Part shown: one piece after another, positions 5,893 through 6,520 of the stretch | How the letters are laid out: every line of letters starts with the position of its first letter | Numbering within the stretch: the stretch's first letter is position 1 | Assembly: GCA_027728145.1 (NCBI GenBank) | Contig: JAQBZV010000060.1 | Location: forward strand, 1 to 6,520 | Direction: 5' to 3' | DNA from: Actinomycetota bacterium | Lineage (GTDB): Bacteria > Actinomycetota > Actinomycetes > Actinomycetales > Microbacteriaceae | Length of the DNA: 6,520 bases | Program-made: the position numbers and the translations under genes | Notes under the pieces: model-generated | Seen by the model: only the letters and a program-made list of their open reading frames with translations | What the model was told of the DNA's origin: nothing | Databases searched by the model: none

Positions 5893-6520
5893 ATGTCCGG
5901 TGCCGAAGCGGCAGAACTGTTCATTCATCCGGACCGGAACTTAGCTATGGAGCTGGTGCGGGCCACTGAGGCCGCCGCCATTCGTGCCACACCGTTTATT
6001 GGGCGAGGCGACAAGAATGCCGCCGATCAGGCTGCCGTGGACGCCATGCGGAAATTCCTCTCCACCGTCAACTTTCAAGGCCTTGTAGTGATTGGTGAAG
6101 GTGAAAAGGATGCCGCACCGATGCTCTACAACGGTGAAGAGGTCGGAACCGGGAATGGACCAAAGTGTGACATCGCGGTGGACCCCATCGATGGGACCTC
6201 CCTCACCGCCGCTGGTCGCTCCCACGCGATTTCGATGATTGCGGTGGCGGATCGAGGCTCCATGCTGGACGCCTCGAGTGTGTTTTATATGCAGAAGATT
6301 GTCACCTCGCATGAGGGCATTGGTGTTGTGGATATCCAGAAACCCATCGGAGAGAACATCCGTGCTCTCGCGAAAGCCAAGGGCAAGCCCGTCGACGAGA
6401 TGCGAATCGCTGTGCTCGATCGCCCTCGCCACGAGGACCTGATTCGAGAGATTCGGGAGGCGGGTGCTGGAACCCGCTTGATTCTCGATGGAGATGTGGC
6501 GACCGGCATCAACGCCGCCC
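5893..6520 (+). CDS. glpX: Class II fructose-1,6-bisphosphatase, GlpX type (partial, 3' end outside window)
   Basis: Hydrolyses fructose-1,6-bisphosphate to fructose-6-phosphate, the committed step of gluconeogenesis; it is cytosolic and metal dependent. The 209 visible codons cover roughly the first two thirds of a protein normally about 320-340 residues long. The N-terminal [15 protein letters not shown] (about 15-29) and GRGDKNAAD (about 37-45) are typical of Glp[13 protein letters not shown] (about 67-78) and DPIDGTS (about 97-103) carry the acidic metal ligands shared with the inositol-phosphatase fold. [12 protein letters not shown] at the window edge is the family's conserved late segment. 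The start is the ATG at 5893. An in-frame ATG at 5863 would add [10 protein letters not shown] and also has a purine-rich site, so it cannot be fully excluded. It is divergent from fba, with which it works in sequence. In many actinobacteria glpX lies next to fum. Confidence 0.95.
   Translation, partial: MSGAEAAELFIHPDRNLAMELVRATEAAAIRATPFIGRGDKNAADQAAVDAMRKFLSTVNFQGLVVIGEGEKDAAPMLYNGEEVGTGNGPKCDIAVDPIDGTSLTAAGRSHAISMIAVADRGSMLDASSVFYMQKIVTSHEGIGVVDIQKPIGENIRALAKAKGKPVDEMRIAVLDRPRHEDLIREIREAGAGTRLILDGDVATGINAA

Noticed and set aside
5941..6432. Minus-strand open frame (163 codons) opposite glpX
   Set aside because: The plus strand here reads as unmistakable GlpX (DPIDGTS, IGEGEKD), so this is a shadow frame.
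1..6520. Search for tRNA or rRNA genes, CRISPR arrays, IS ends, attachment sites, toxin-antitoxin or defence genes
   Set aside because: Coding sequence fills nearly the whole window with housekeeping genes. I saw no regular repeat spacing, no cloverleaf sequence and no transposase motifs.

Overview
The window looks like ordinary, compact chromosome from a high-GC Gram-positive bacterium (Actinobacteria), most likely a small-genome member of the Microbacteriaceae type. The evidence is the protein flavour (an actinobacterial IspH, a class II aldolase of about 340 residues, GlpX-type FBPase, and a DUF4245 membrane protein that I know only from Actinobacteria), the GC-rich third codon positions and the very short gaps between genes. 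The exact genus cannot be fixed by eye.

Layout, left to right. Bases 2-40 appear to be the last 12 codons of a plus-strand gene that runs in from outside. It meets fumC tail to tail. Bases 37-3631 are a minus-strand block that reads, in transcription order, xseA, xseB, a DUF4245 membrane protein, then fumC after a 95-bp gap. Starting 59 bp from the xseA start and pointing the other way is ispH (3690-4760, plus), which probably has a leaderless GTG start. ispH runs tail to tail into fba (4757-5779, minus), with a 4-bp overlap. A 113-bp divergent region separates fba from glpX (plus, from 5893), which is cut by the window end after 209 codons.

How the genes work together. fba and glpX encode consecutive steps of gluconeogenesis: triose phosphates to fructose-1,6-bisphosphate, then to fructose-6-phosphate. 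They share one divergent control region containing a perfect 10-bp inverted repeat, each arm of which carries a TAGGCT -10-like hexamer. fumC supplies the fumarate-malate step of the TCA cycle. xseA and xseB form exonuclease VII. ispH makes IPP and DMAPP in the last step of the MEP isoprenoid pathway. From memory of actinobacterial genomes, ispH, xseA/xseB, DUF4245, glpX and fum form a conserved neighbourhood; here glpX sits beside fba rather than next to fumC.

I found no mobile element, CRISPR array, RNA gene or defence system, and no wholly new system. The most interesting non-gene signal is that both convergent gene pairs overlap by the same 4 bases (TTAG on one strand, CTAA on the other). 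In both cases the overlapping stop codons sit at or next to the loop of a stem-loop, which suggests minimal bidirectional terminators built into the coding ends. No stretch over 300 bases lacks a gene.
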